Source: Parascedosporium putredinis
Lineage: Eukaryota > Ascomycota > Sordariomycetes > Microascales > Microascaceae
DNA length: 64,000 bases
Direction of reading: 5' to 3'
NCBI GenBank assembly: GCA_949357655.1
Contig: CASHTG010000012.1
Coordinates: 1,364,001-1,428,000 of the forward strand
Positions within the stretch are counted from its first letter, which is position 1, and each line of letters begins with the position of its first letter. Below, one piece after another: positions 1 through 9,810 of this stretch. Made by a program: the position numbers and the translations under genes. The notes below the pieces were generated by a model that did no database searches, was not told the DNA's origin, and saw only the letters and a program-made list of their open reading frames with translations.

Positions 1-98
1 GGACTCACGAACTGGAACACGAGTATGTCCGGGAGTTTGCGCTTGACAAGGAGAAGTGGGATAGGATCTGGACCGAAAAGTATCAGACCAAGAAGTGA
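1..98 (+). CDS. C-terminal end of an unidentified protein (partial)
   Basis: The window opens inside an open frame with codons starting at base 3 and a TGA at 96-98. The last 31 residues are charged and rich in Glu, Lys, Trp and Tyr and end in YQTKK. No motif identifies the family. It is read as the 3' end of a gene that starts outside the window because the residue mix looks like coding sequence and a gene-free 3' flank follows. The piece is too short to name. Confidence 0.45.
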   Translation, partial: THELEHEYVREFALDKEKWDRIWTEKYQTKK

Positions 99-396
99 GG
101 GTGGGAAACACAACTCCAAGTACGCCTAGATCCCAACATCCTGTCTGTGCTTATGGACATATTCCTCTTGCTCTAGCCATCCACATAAGATTTTGCATGT
201 AGTGTTTGGTCTACTTGTGGTTTTCAAAATGTTTGGCATGTCTTCAATTTTTGGTTTGGTAGGTTATTCCTATTTAGGTTCATTTGCTTTCCTTGTCATA
301 ATCTCACATACACCGCACTAGCCGTATATTCCGTCCATAGATATCATTGTCTTCCGTTATTACTGCCCCAAGACACTTCCCACACACATTCTCTTC
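99..396. other. Intergenic 3'/3' spacer
   Basis: Short convergent spacer between the partial upstream gene and the Bli-3-like gene. It is T-rich around 180-300, as expected for 3' untranslated sequence. No other feature is seen. Confidence 0.5.
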
Positions 397-1107
397 TTAG
401 GCAATGGCACTGCCAGTTGCTCTCCAGTTATTGATCTCACCGTCCGTAATCTCGCACAACTTTGACACCTGAGCGGGCTGGCCCGTGACAGCACCGTGGA
501 CGACGTCTGCTGCTCTCGCCAGGAGATTCTTTCCCGATTGGGAGAACGTGGCGGTATTGATTCTCACGCGAATTAGGCCCAGACGGGGATCCGAAGCGGA
601 GCCGTCGTGCTTGCCATCGCCGAGGTCGCCAAGCCAAGCCTTGAGGATAGGGTTATAGTAGCGCTCCACCACTGCGCGGTCGGTGATGATGGAGGCGGTT
701 CCGGCGGCCGAGGCCCACTCTCCCGATGCGTTGACGAAGGAGACGTTGACGTGCGGGTCGGCGCTCAGCTCCTCGACCTTGTGCGAGGTTGTGTTTGTGT
801 AAAAGAGTAAATCCGTGCTGTTGGTTTCCTGTGTCCGATTGTCTTATTAGCTAGCTGAAAAAGAGGCAAAAAGAGACTGAAGGCATCCACTGACCGTAGC
901 AGCCAGCTCCATGCAGCGGGAGGCGAGAAGTCCAGTATTGGCATCTCGTGTCGTGAGCATGCCGTACTTGCACCGCTTGATGAAATGAATGAAGTTTTCC
1001 ATCTTCTCCTTCACCGGTGCCTCGCTATGGTTGAGGGTCGTGTAAGGGTCGGCGGGTTGGTTGCCGATCATGTTGTTATTCGGGTTATGCGATAGTGTCG
1101 AAGTCAT
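397..1107 (-). CDS. bli-3: Bli-3-like FMN-binding split-barrel protein
   Basis: Two exons on the minus strand, 1107-895 and 828-397, joined across a 66-nt intron (829-894, donor GTCAGT, acceptor ACAG, phase 0), give 214 residues. The protein resembles the Neurospora blue-light-induced protein Bli-3 and the pyridoxamine-phosphate-oxidase-like general stress family. The diagnostic stretches are TTRDANTGLLASRCM (about residues 52-66), ADPHVNVSFVNASGEW in the middle, and LKAWLGDLGDGKHDG near residue 155. These proteins bind flavin in the cytosol; the substrate is not known. The start is the only ATG before the conserved ADPYTTLN segment. No frame break is present. A GATCGATC element and a TATA-like box lie upstream. 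Confidence 0.88.
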
Positions 1108-1232
1108 TTTGGAGGTTTGATAGGATGTGTCTTGAATGAGTTGATTCGATTCACGTCAAAAAGAGGAAGAAATAGATTACAGTTTTATTCTTTCATGCCA
1201 GACCAACGATACAATATTCGCCGTCTGCTTTG

Positions 1233-1239
1233 TTATATA
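1233..1239 (-). promoter_or_regulatory. TATA-like box of the Bli-3-like gene
   Basis: TATATAA reads on the minus strand about 125 bases upstream of the Bli-3-like start codon, a plausible position for a fungal core promoter with a short leader. Position and sequence are the only evidence. Confidence 0.4.
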
Positions 1240-1356
1240 GTCATTTTGTCGGTGATCGGCTCGTCGTTGGGCTGAGATCACGGTGAGCTTTGACGGGGCA
1301 ATCATGACGTCAAAACGCCGCCTCACACAGTTCGGCCCCTATCAGAAGAATCAGAA

Positions 1357-1364
1357 GATCGATC
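1357..1364. promoter_or_regulatory. Candidate light-response element (double GATC)
   Basis: GATCGATC lies 250 bases upstream of the Bli-3-like start codon. White Collar complex sites in Neurospora contain closely spaced GATC repeats, and bli-3 is a known light-induced gene. The match is short, so the assignment is an inference from motif plus gene identity. Confidence 0.35.
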
Positions 1365-1712
1365 CATTCTTCTTTACGTATGATGTATGACGCGTGTGAA
1401 AGGCTTATTTCCTCCTTGCATGTACGCGTAGCTTTCAGATTTTGATGTCAGAGGCTGGATGACTTTGATGCTTCCCGCCCGTGAGTAGACTCTGATGCTG
1501 GATGCATTTGGAATACATGTACCTCGGTACGGCCATCAACTCCAGTGTTTAAGGTGATAGTAGATGCGATTTCTCTCTGGACGGCTTCATTGGATCAATG
1601 GACATGTCGAATAGTAATGTTCAATCCCTCTGCAAATATCTACATGTACTACATGTATGCTCTAGGAGACGCATTGGCCTCGCAAACCGACGGGGTCCTT
1701 TTTAACCAAAAA

Positions 1713-2309
1713 TCATAGCTTTCCTACACCCCTAAGCGCCTTCTCGCCATCCACAAGCACACACCAGCCCTCGTGTCCCCGGCCGCCGTCTCCGGCTACC
1801 ACGGCCTTGAAAGCATTCTCCTCCTGGGCGGCGCGAAGCACCTCGTCGTCGAAGCTTCCAGGTTGGAGCCAGATGGCGGGAATGCCGAGGCTCTTGGCGT
1901 CGCGCAAGACCTGTAGAGTGGCGGCCGGGGGCGTGACAATGGACAAGGCCGTCTCGGTGGGCGAGGGAGAGCGGATATGTTTGGAAGAGCGGGGAAGGGC
2001 TCGTCCTGGCTGGCGAGAGTGATGGTGGCGGCTGTGGGGTTGATCGGGGTTACGGGGAGGTTGTGGTTGATATACCAGTCAAAGACTAGGCGAGGAAGGA
2101 GAAGAGAAAGGACTCCGTTAGTAAAGAAAAGAAAAGAAAACAAAGGGCACAACGAATAGTGGCCGCATGCGCGAAAGAAACGGCGGCCGGAGGGCTTCAA
2201 CGCGGCGACTTACTGATGTTTCCATACTTCGCGGGGTTTGAACTGGCGCCCACAACGGCAAAGGCCGGGGAAGAAAAAAGGCCCTGGCGGCCGCCTCGGT
2301 CCCGACCAT
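1713..2309 (-). CDS. CoA-binding domain protein (YccU/CoA_binding_2 type), two frame breaks
   Basis: Minus-strand exons 2309-2214 and 2085-1713, intron 2086-2213. A single Rossmann-like CoA-binding domain fills the predicted 156 residues: FAVVGASSNPAKYG (nucleotide-binding loop, about residues 16-29), LPVTPINP, TALSIVTPPAATLQVL, and IPAIWLQPGSFDDEV. These match small bacterial and fungal CoA-binding proteins of unknown reaction. Two breaks interrupt the frame: one in the A6/T6 run at 2274-2279 and one at GGG/CCC 1965-1967. Each needs one missing base. With both allowed for, the length is divisible by three and typical of the family. The start MVGTEAAARAFF is chosen because it directly precedes the conserved SSPAFAVVG. 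Confidence 0.78.
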
Positions 2310-3046
2310 GATGGCAAGAAGCAGCTTGGAGTTTGTGAACTGGTTTTTCTTTCTTTCTTTTCTTTTTCACTTCTCTTTTTCTTCTCTGCTCCAGACTCGA
2401 TCTTAAAGCGCAAGACAATGTCGAGTGGACGGAGGTCGGCGACGCGGGGTTCAGCCGAGATGCATTGGGAAAATCAAAGTGATGATGCAATGTGGCGGGG
2501 GAGGGGTGTGTCTGCAAGGGTCACCTAATAGCTGACTCTAGCTCTGTGGTTCCCGAGTCCGAGGCATGTTGTCGGGAGATTCGGTCACCACTTGACCGGA
2601 GAATTATTAGCCTGAGAGCGGCTGCGAGTGGTCAAGGCCAGGAAACCGAATGGTTTGGTGTTTTATGAGTACATATGCAGTCAATTGATGGCTCTTCCAG
2701 TTATTATGGAATGGTGACTCTATCAACATAAGAGCTGCGTGATGGCAGGTGTGCTGAAGGATCTACGGAGAAGCACGACCTTAAGGGTGGGACATCTAGT
2801 GCGTTGATCTGATAACCGGTCTACGTAACCATCCATAGTTGTGTATCTGGACTTGGATACCCTTCAAACTCCATCAAACTAACTCTGCGCATTGTATTTC
2901 GCCGAGTTCATAACGTTAGCTGTCGATGGCAAAAGACTAAGCTCTCCCAGCCGCAATGTCAATTTTTGGGTATGTTAGATCGCCCCTTCCTCACATAAAC
3001 CCTCAGAAACTACATGTAGTTATAGCATCCTGCTAACGTTGAACTC
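2310..3046. other. Divergent intergenic region between CoA-binding and methyltransferase genes
   Basis: Contains a pyrimidine-rich tract at about 2343-2395 and otherwise unremarkable sequence. It should hold both promoters. No open frame here has recognisable protein features. Confidence 0.45.
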
Positions 3047-3995
3047 ATGGCGGCCTACGTAGACGCACCACCTATTCGGCCGCGAGCTATGCGGCTTTCC
3101 GGCCGTCATACCCACCAAGCCTATTTAATAAAGTCCTAGCTTACCACGCCCAGGGAAGCCGCGGGCCTTCTTCCCCTTCCGAGGCGGGGACTTTGCTCGA
3201 TCTCGGCTGCGGCCATGGCCTCATCGCTCGAGCTCTAGCGTCGCATTTTCGCCGCGTGATCGGGGTTGACCCAAGCCGAGGCATGATCGAGCAGGCCCGG
3301 TCCATGACGATAGGCAAGGCCGACAATATAGAGTTCCGGCAGGGCAAGGCCGAAGAGCTTCAGTTCCTGGACGATGGGGAAATCGACATGGTCGTCGTCG
3401 GGCAAGCAGCGCACTGGTTCGACATGGACAAGCTATGGCCTGAGCTTGCCCGGGTGGTGAAGAAAGGGGGTTCGCTGGCCATATGGGGTTACAAAGATAA
3501 CATTATAGTGGGACAGCCGGAAGCCACCAAGATCTACGACGAGTTTACGTATAGCGACGAGAAAGTAGGCCCCGGGTTCGAGAGTATGGGCCCTTACTGG
3601 GAGCAGCCTGGACGTCAGATCATCCGCGACTCACTGCAGGCCGTGAAGCCACCCTCGCACGAGTGGGTTGGCGAGGTGAGAGACGTTTACGAGCCCGATA
3701 GAGAGGCGTGCACAGTGGGGAAGGCAAGGAGGAGGCTGCCTGGCTACGACGGGAGATGCAGCTAGGAGAATTTGAAGGATATGTCCGGTCGTTTAGCGCG
3801 TACGTTGGCTGGAGAGACAACCACCCAGAGTCTAAACCCCGAACTGATGGAGGTAGTGGAGACATTGTGGATGTCATGTTTGACCAGATCCTGGAAGCGG
3901 TGCCGGAATGGAAGGCCATAGGACCGGACGGATGGCGCGAGGAGAAGATAGAAGCCATCTGGGGAACCGTTCTTATAATGGCAAGGAGGAAGTGA
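3047..3995 (+). CDS. Class I SAM-dependent methyltransferase (methyltransferase type 11), two frame breaks
   Basis: Intronless gene of about 316 residues after two one-base breaks. The conserved fungal opening SYAAFRPSYPP precedes the SAM-binding motif I LLDLGCGHGLIARAL (about residues 50-64), then acidic motif II VIGVDPS and the post-II region GQAAHWFDM. The C-terminus has AWLRREMQLGEFEGYVRSF, typical of fungal members related to trans-aconitate methyltransferase-like proteins. Breaks lie near 3067-3070 (after the first seven codons) and 3699-3702, and each needs one missing base. The ATG at 3047 is the only start that leads, through the first break, into the conserved opening. The substrate is unknown and the protein is probably cytosolic. 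Confidence 0.8.
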
Positions 3996-4831
3996 TGATG
4001 GCTTGCACAAATTTTGATCATTGGCCCTTCTTCTGCAATACAGGTTCTTGTCCCTTTCCAGAGCCCCGACCTAATAGTGTGAATGTCTGATTGCATTTTT
4101 GAGGGATCTGGGCATGTCCTTGACAGGCTCACTTGAGGATGATATATAAGTTTTCTTATATATATATATATATATATAGATCGAGATCTATATATTGGTG
4201 CCCCCGAGATCAAACGATGCGAGCATGGCCAGTAAGCCAGCCCAGTCGGAAATTCAGCTTGAGGCCTGACAACTTTGGGCGGTCATTGCAATACATCGTA
4301 GATGAATATATGAAGTAAATGCCCTCAGGATCAATGACGACGTCGTTTACTATCAATTTTGGAGTTGCTTGGCTGGTGATGTTGGTCTGGGTGGTTACCA
4401 TGGCTACGCAGGCGATGTCATGGATTGGCCCAATGGGCAATGAGGGTCCGGTCAACCAAATATTGCCCCACGCGAGCGACACGGCTTCTGCCCCTGAACC
4501 CCTCAACAGCAATTCGTGTCACCCTTATTGGGGCACACGTGCGTAATTGGACAGGTTTTTGCTGTGGAAATCAATCGCAGCCAGCTTGTTTATGGCTGAG
4601 TGACCTGGAAATGGACCTGGATTGGGTCCATGCTCAGACACCGATGAATCCAGTCCCCAATAATAGGCGACAGTAATCCTTGACCTCCTTCAGACACATT
4701 CGTTCTCTCCCCTCTTTTCCTTCTGGCATTCTCTCTGCATCCAACACTGCTCGTCGACGTTTGTCTTACTTCCTACGCACCTTTTTCAAAAACACGCATA
4801 CCCTTTTGAAACCCGCATCCCGCTTGTCACG
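3996..4831. other. Intergenic region upstream of the Cdc4 gene
   Basis: Holds a TA dinucleotide repeat (about 4156-4178) next to the palindrome AGATCGAGATCT, and a pyrimidine-rich leader at 4685-4830 just before the proposed Cdc4 start. Short open frames at 4210-4670 look like chance. Confidence 0.45.
4156..4178. repeat. (TA)n microsatellite
   Basis: About eleven TA units in tandem, followed by a short palindrome. A simple sequence repeat in noncoding DNA. Confidence 0.85.
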
Positions 4832-5909
4832 ATGGTGAGTTGCCTCCCTTCTAGTTCGCCCCGTTGCACCACTAGCTGTATTTACAGTGGAGGCCGTTGC
4901 CCCGGAATGCCACCTTCGACGTAAACAATGAGCCCGAGTGGGCAAAGATGCCCGCTTTTCGCCGATTTTAGTGCCTCCTGCGCCTGAATCTGTCGCGGAG
5001 AGTGTGGCCATCTTTTTTCTTGGTTTTAACTCTGGTGGCTTCTGCAACTGTTTCCTGGCATCCCAAGTTTTGCTCTTCGCCTCCGTCATATCTCTCTAGT
5101 TTTGCTGTGGAATAGAAACTCTGTCTTGAGCGGAAGGAAAATCTCCAAGCCATCAATCTTGGAATTCTCACCTTTTGATGCTCTTTGGGCTCTTTTGACT
5201 GCATCGAACCCGGCAGCGATTTTCCTGTTCACGCAGAAACTCTTTCCAAAATTTCAACTTCACTCGAGCGGCTAGCTTTTTCGAGAACCATCATTACCAT
5301 GTCTTCTAACCTGTTTGATTCCCAGGCCTCGACCAACTACAAGGAAGCTTTCGCCCTATTCGATAAGCGAGGCACTGGCCGTGTCCCCGTTGATAGCCTC
5401 GGCGACCTCCTCCGCGCTTGCGGTCAGAACCCTACCCTCTCCGAGATTCGCGATCTAGAGAAGAATGTTGGTGGCGAGTGTACGTGACATAGTTTCCTGC
5501 TCTCCCGTCGCGCAGCCTGTACTAACCACAGCCTGCCTTGCGGGTGGGAAATTAGTCGATTTCGAGACTTTCCAGCGCGTGCTTAACCGACCTGGCGGCT
5601 TCCGCGATCCTGGCGAGCCGGATGAGTACTGCAGAGGTTTCCAGGTCTTTGACAAAGATATGACGGGCTTTATTGGCGTGGGCCAGCTCAAATACATCCT
5701 CACCAACCTTGGCGAGAAGATGAGCGAGGAGGAGGTTGACGAGCTTCTCAAGGCCGTTGACACCAGCTCTGGCCAGGTCAACTATACCGGTATGTTTCGT
5801 TTCCTTGGCTACCTCTCCGCCGCCATCTACTCCCTGTTTTACATATCAGAAGAGACAACTAACGAGAATGTGCACGGTAGAACTTGTGCGGACGATCCTC
5901 GCCAACTAA
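4832..5909 (+). CDS. cdc4: Myosin essential light chain Cdc4 (EF-hand)
   Basis: Four exons are proposed: 4832-4834 (ATG alone), 5326-5479, 5556-5789 and 5881-5909, giving 139 residues, the size of fission yeast Cdc4 (about 141). Key stretches are FALFDKRGTGRV (first EF-hand-like loop), DLLRACGQNP, FQVFDKDMTGFIG (third loop) and the ending LVRTILAN. Cdc4 binds the neck of type II myosin and acts in the actomyosin ring during septation. The first intron (4835-5325) has donor GTGAGT, branch TCTAAC and acceptor CCCAG. A competing model starts at the ATG at 5299, adding nine residues, but that ATG sits immediately before the branch point. Other introns: 5480-5555 (branch TACTAAC) and 5790-5880. 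No frame break. Confidence 0.87.
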
Positions 5910-7406
5910 GGGCCGAGGAATGAAAAGACGACTTGCCTCACGACGTGTACTTTTCTTCTAGGTTCTCTTTTCGTTCTCTCTGGTCTTGATACATTATTTT
6001 GGCACGAAAGGTTTGGGCTGCCGCGGTTGCGCGCTGTCGCCGGCGACACCGCGGGGCTCTTGAATGGGATATGATGGATTTTGATTTCCGAGCATGGGTT
6101 GTCCGGGACACTGGAATATTCGGCGTTTGCCTTTTGAGAGTCAATTCCTTCTTTAGGTCGATTCTATTGAACATGCATGCTTTTCCTTCTTCGACTCGTG
6201 ATGATACGGTTGCTGATCCCACCCTCTTTACCGGTTTGGTCCTACTATCGTGACGCACATATGTGGGCGAATGCCCAACTTGGTGTTGCGGCCCTCCTGT
6301 CACAAAATGATGGAGCTGCTAAAAGTACGAATTGATCGAGGAGAAGTTGGCTAGTTCAGTGGCGAAACAATCGCGGATCCGCTCGGATCCGCTCAATCCC
6401 GATCCCTTTGGATTTGGGCGTGGAACCACCCCCCAGCTCGATCAACCAAAGCTGAGTTCGGAATCAGGACTAGTATTAGCTGGAAATATAGAGATCAATC
6501 CAATGTTCAGGCAGTGGCCTGGGCTCATCTATTCGATGTTCGGTGATGGCTCGCACCCCAGCGTGACAGATGGATTATTGACCTGGTCCCAACCAACGCT
6601 GGGGAGGCAGGCACCCCGCAGCTTCAGGCATGCTCAAGACAGCCACAATTTCTTCTCCCGTAGCTGTAGCAAAATATATCCATAACAGGAAGGCCTTGAC
6701 ACACCACAACGAATGGAGAGTTGTTGCGCCCTGACCCGGGATCTAATGCTCCACCGCCACTTCACAATGCTGTGCTGGTCTGATTCGACCCAATAGTTAC
6801 TGTGAGTTGGGGAGGATGGATGAGGAAAATAGGCTAGGTTTAAGCTTAAGGAAGCCATCTTATTCGATGTAATCGGCGCTCGTTCTCGTCTAGTGTTAAG
6901 CACACCCATGTCGTGGTTTTTTCCCTGCTTGCAACCAACCCATCTCTGCATTGCGGCTAGTACTCTGTCGGTTCAATATCTCGAGTCAAGTTCTTGGCAT
7001 GTCCGTTCCGGACTGCCCTTCCAACCTCGCTCTTTTTCTTCGCTGCTCTAGTTAGGACACGGTCGTCGAGCCATGGAAGAGAGTATGCGTGAAGTGTTGG
7101 GCCCTGCTTTAGTGTCAATTGGTGACTCTGAGGATTCTCCGACGTAGAGGGCAAAGGAGAGCGAGTGCTGCCGGTCTCTTTCGGTGGTGGTGGAGGGTGA
7201 CACTTTCTTGAAGTATAAAACCAACTCGTCGCCTCGTGCTTCGTAGTGTCATCACGTAGGCCGTCTCTTCTCCCAGTTTAGAACTAAACGGCAAGACTTG
7301 TTATTATCCGAAACCAAGTCCTTTAGTGTATCTGGCCTCTCTGTTTTACACCCATTGAACCAATATCTCCACGTGTTGCACTCAAGAGTTGGTCTTGGCC
7401 GAGGCA
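5910..7406. other. Gene-free region with promoter of the Thr-rich secreted protein
   Basis: About 1.5 kb without a recognisable gene. Includes the 3' flank of Cdc4, a direct repeat CGGATCCGCT at about 6374-6393, and a TATAAAA box at 7214. Small open frames show no family features. Confidence 0.45.
7214..7220 (+). promoter_or_regulatory. TATA box of the Thr-rich secreted protein gene
   Basis: TATAAAA lies about 190 bases upstream of the ATG at 7407, a usual spacing for a filamentous fungus with a leader of roughly 100-150 nt. Confidence 0.45.
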
Positions 7407-8520
7407 ATGCATCCTACTATTCTTTTTAAGAAGCTTCTCATCTTCGCGGCTATTCTTAGCGAGGTCAAGGCAGCTCCCAAGTTGTTCAGGTCCGCGATCT
7501 CGACACCCGAGGAGAGGGAAATGGCCTTATTCCACGACAAGCCAATACCTGCCGCAATGACTTGCTGTATGGCATCCTTCGAGCGCTGTCGGCCTCCAAG
7601 TTTTGCACGACTCATCTCCAGTTCACAACGCCAAAGACCGTTTATGTAACAGCCACCAGGACGATGCCCACAGTAACACAGCTCATCACGAATACCGTGA
7701 CAACTACGACGGTGCAGACTGTTCAAGGGCCACCCACCGTAACAGTGTTGACCACCATCACCGTTGGAGAGCCAAGGATTGTCGACCAAGTAGTGCCAGT
7801 GTACGCAAGCTCCCACCAACTTCTGCCGACCTCAGCCCCATCCCCGTCTCTCCCTCTCCTTTCCCTCTCCCTTCCCTCTCCCATACTTTCGAATGATTTG
7901 TCTTGCCACCGAGGCATTCTTGAAACATACGCTTCGTTCTGTGAAGGTCTTAAGCTAACTCGCAGTCGCAAAGGACAACTACAATGTGGGCGACCGTGAC
8001 GACGTCTCAAACAAGGTTTGTGCAGCTAATCTCATGGAGCCCTATATACCAATTACGCTCACACATACACTTCTTTATATAGCACCGTCACCACGACCAG
8101 AGGTACATTCTTTTCAAAGCGAGACAACATTGCTGCTAGTAAGTCAACTTCTCCCCTCGGGCTGCCTCCAAGGCCTTGATCCTGGATTAGTCTCGTTCTT
8201 ATGGCTTACTGGGTTCTGCAGAGTTGAAAGGAATTGCAAAGGATGCCGTGTCACGAGCCTGTAGCTGCTTAGTTACCCAGGCCACTACCACCAAGGCCAC
8301 GACAGTAACAACCATTCCTACAAGGTCAATCTATGTCGTGACCACGGTTACAGCATCCCAGACTGTGACGACGCCGGCTGCTGCACCGGCCGTCTCGACC
8401 GTCCAGGTTAATCCAGCAGACGTTACCGTGATCATTGTATCTCAAGTTATTCTTTCATCAACGTCAACCTCCACAGTTCAAGTTACCGTCACGACGGAGG
8501 AGACTGTGACCTACACATGA
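7407..8520 (+). CDS. Secreted Thr/Ser/Val-rich surface protein, one frame break
   Basis: Exons 7407-7798, 7966-8015, 8083-8138 and 8222-8520 give about 265 residues. The start MHPTILFKKLLIFAAILSEV is a signal peptide with cleavage likely after VKA. The mature part has a first Cys-bearing segment ending FCTTHLQFTTP, a long run of Thr/Val repeats (about residues 75-140), a charged stretch with SKRD followed by KLKGIAKDAVSRACSCLV, and a second Thr/Val-rich tail ending VTYT. The Thr density suggests O-mannosylation and a cell-wall or extracellular location; no catalytic motif is seen. One break near 7556-7557 (AA, one base missing) separates the signal-peptide frame from the rest. Intron 2 ends with TTTATATAG and intron 3 starts GTAAGT. 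The exact end of exon 1 (7798) is the least certain junction. Confidence 0.7.
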
Positions 8521-9810
8521 GCAGGAGGTTTGTGAGGGCTTGTTGAACCTGGCGGGCTAAGAGGAAGGCACCGTGCTACCGGTATTCATCCATGGATCCA
8601 TCCATCCAGATCACTCGAGTACCCCACCCCTGGTCACCAATGTTGACCCTGTGAAGGAGATCAAAAGGGCTCTGCTCAGTGCTTTGTGATATATCGCGAT
8701 CTTGTTGCCAACCGCCCACTGATAGATCTGTATCTGACTGGGTTCTGCGACACTGGATCCTGGCGACTTTGTTTGAACATCAACTGGTGCGTCGCTGTGC
8801 GTGAACCCTTCTATGTAGATGCGCATCACTGCATCCGTAAATATATAGACATGGGCAATACCTCGGTATTGATCAATCCATCAGATCCATTGAAAGAACT
8901 GCCTAAAGCGTGTTGCAAATGGTTACTCTGTGCTGTCTCGTGGGTCAATCAATAGGGAAGGTGGGACAAGGACCCACCCCGCTCGCTCGGCCGATGTCCC
9001 CGGGCGCGCCTACTGCTTCTTTCGTACTGTACCTGCCTCTTGGTACCACCCAATTTACTGTCTTCGTCACAGACATCCCTGTGAAGAATTCGTTGCGTCC
9101 AGCCGAATCCTCACTCATCACCAACATCCATACATTCAATTCTTGACATACCTCTTGGCTGCCTCGGTAGATTCACACCAGTCGTTCATTATTTTCTCCC
9201 GTCATTTCGCTCACAAAATCCTTCTTGACAGCTCTCAACTCAGCTGCAACCGCCTTAGCCCACATTATTATTGCGGGAGCTATTGATTACCTCATATTAG
9301 GTACATTTGTCCCTTGACTTTGCGCAACAGGGTGACCTGTCCCCAGCTTGCTCCAGCGCCGGCCGGCCCTCTCTCCTCCCCCATCGAATCATAATCCGGA
9401 CTCTAGCTTTGCTCAGCTCTTTCTCCCCTCCCTCCCCTCTTCCCTTCCTTACCACTCACGCACCCCTCTTCCCCGCAATTGAAGCCTACCCTACCCTACC
9501 ACCCCGCCTCTGCAGTCAGGCAGGTAGAAAAGGTACGAGTGTTTCGTCACCTCACCCAATCCCAAGCTCCCACTGGTTCCGCCTTGGCCGTCGTCAACCT
9601 GGCTCCCGCGGCCAAGTCTAGGTCTTTCCTCCTCCTCCCCTCTTCCTCTTCATCGCCATAACCGCCATCCTGGCTACCCCACGCGCCCTCCCCCGCCTTC
9701 AATCTTTCTATCAGCAGCTTCGGCTACGCCCCAGTACAGGTAACGCGCCTGCCCTTTTCACTTCTCCTGCTCTCGTACAAAGCCAGCATCCGCTGTACAC
9801 CGGTGCCGCC
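8521..9810. other. Intergenic region and leader of the M3 peptidase gene
   Basis: The first half has nothing recognisable apart from a palindromic ATCCATGGATCCATC at 8588-8602. The second half (about 9400-9720) is strongly pyrimidine-rich, as is common in highly expressed fungal leaders. Open frames at 9307-9661 are low-complexity Pro/Ser translations and are not called as genes. Confidence 0.45.

Larger units (their letters stand above)
1108..1712. other. Upstream region of the Bli-3-like gene
   Basis: Gene-free stretch holding the Bli-3-like promoter (TATA-like box at 1233, double GATC at 1357) and the 3' flank of the CoA-binding gene. Short ACATGTA palindromes recur around 1510-1660. Nothing else is recognised. 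Confidence 0.5.

Noticed and set aside
4319..4676. Short plus-strand frames upstream of Cdc4
   Set aside because: No motif, overlapping minus-strand frame of similar length, and location in a promoter region.
9307..9661. Possible N-terminal extension or upstream exon of the M3 peptidase
   Set aside because: Pyrimidine-rich leader translated as Pro/Ser; the conserved start lies at 9811 and no splice pair joins the two convincingly.
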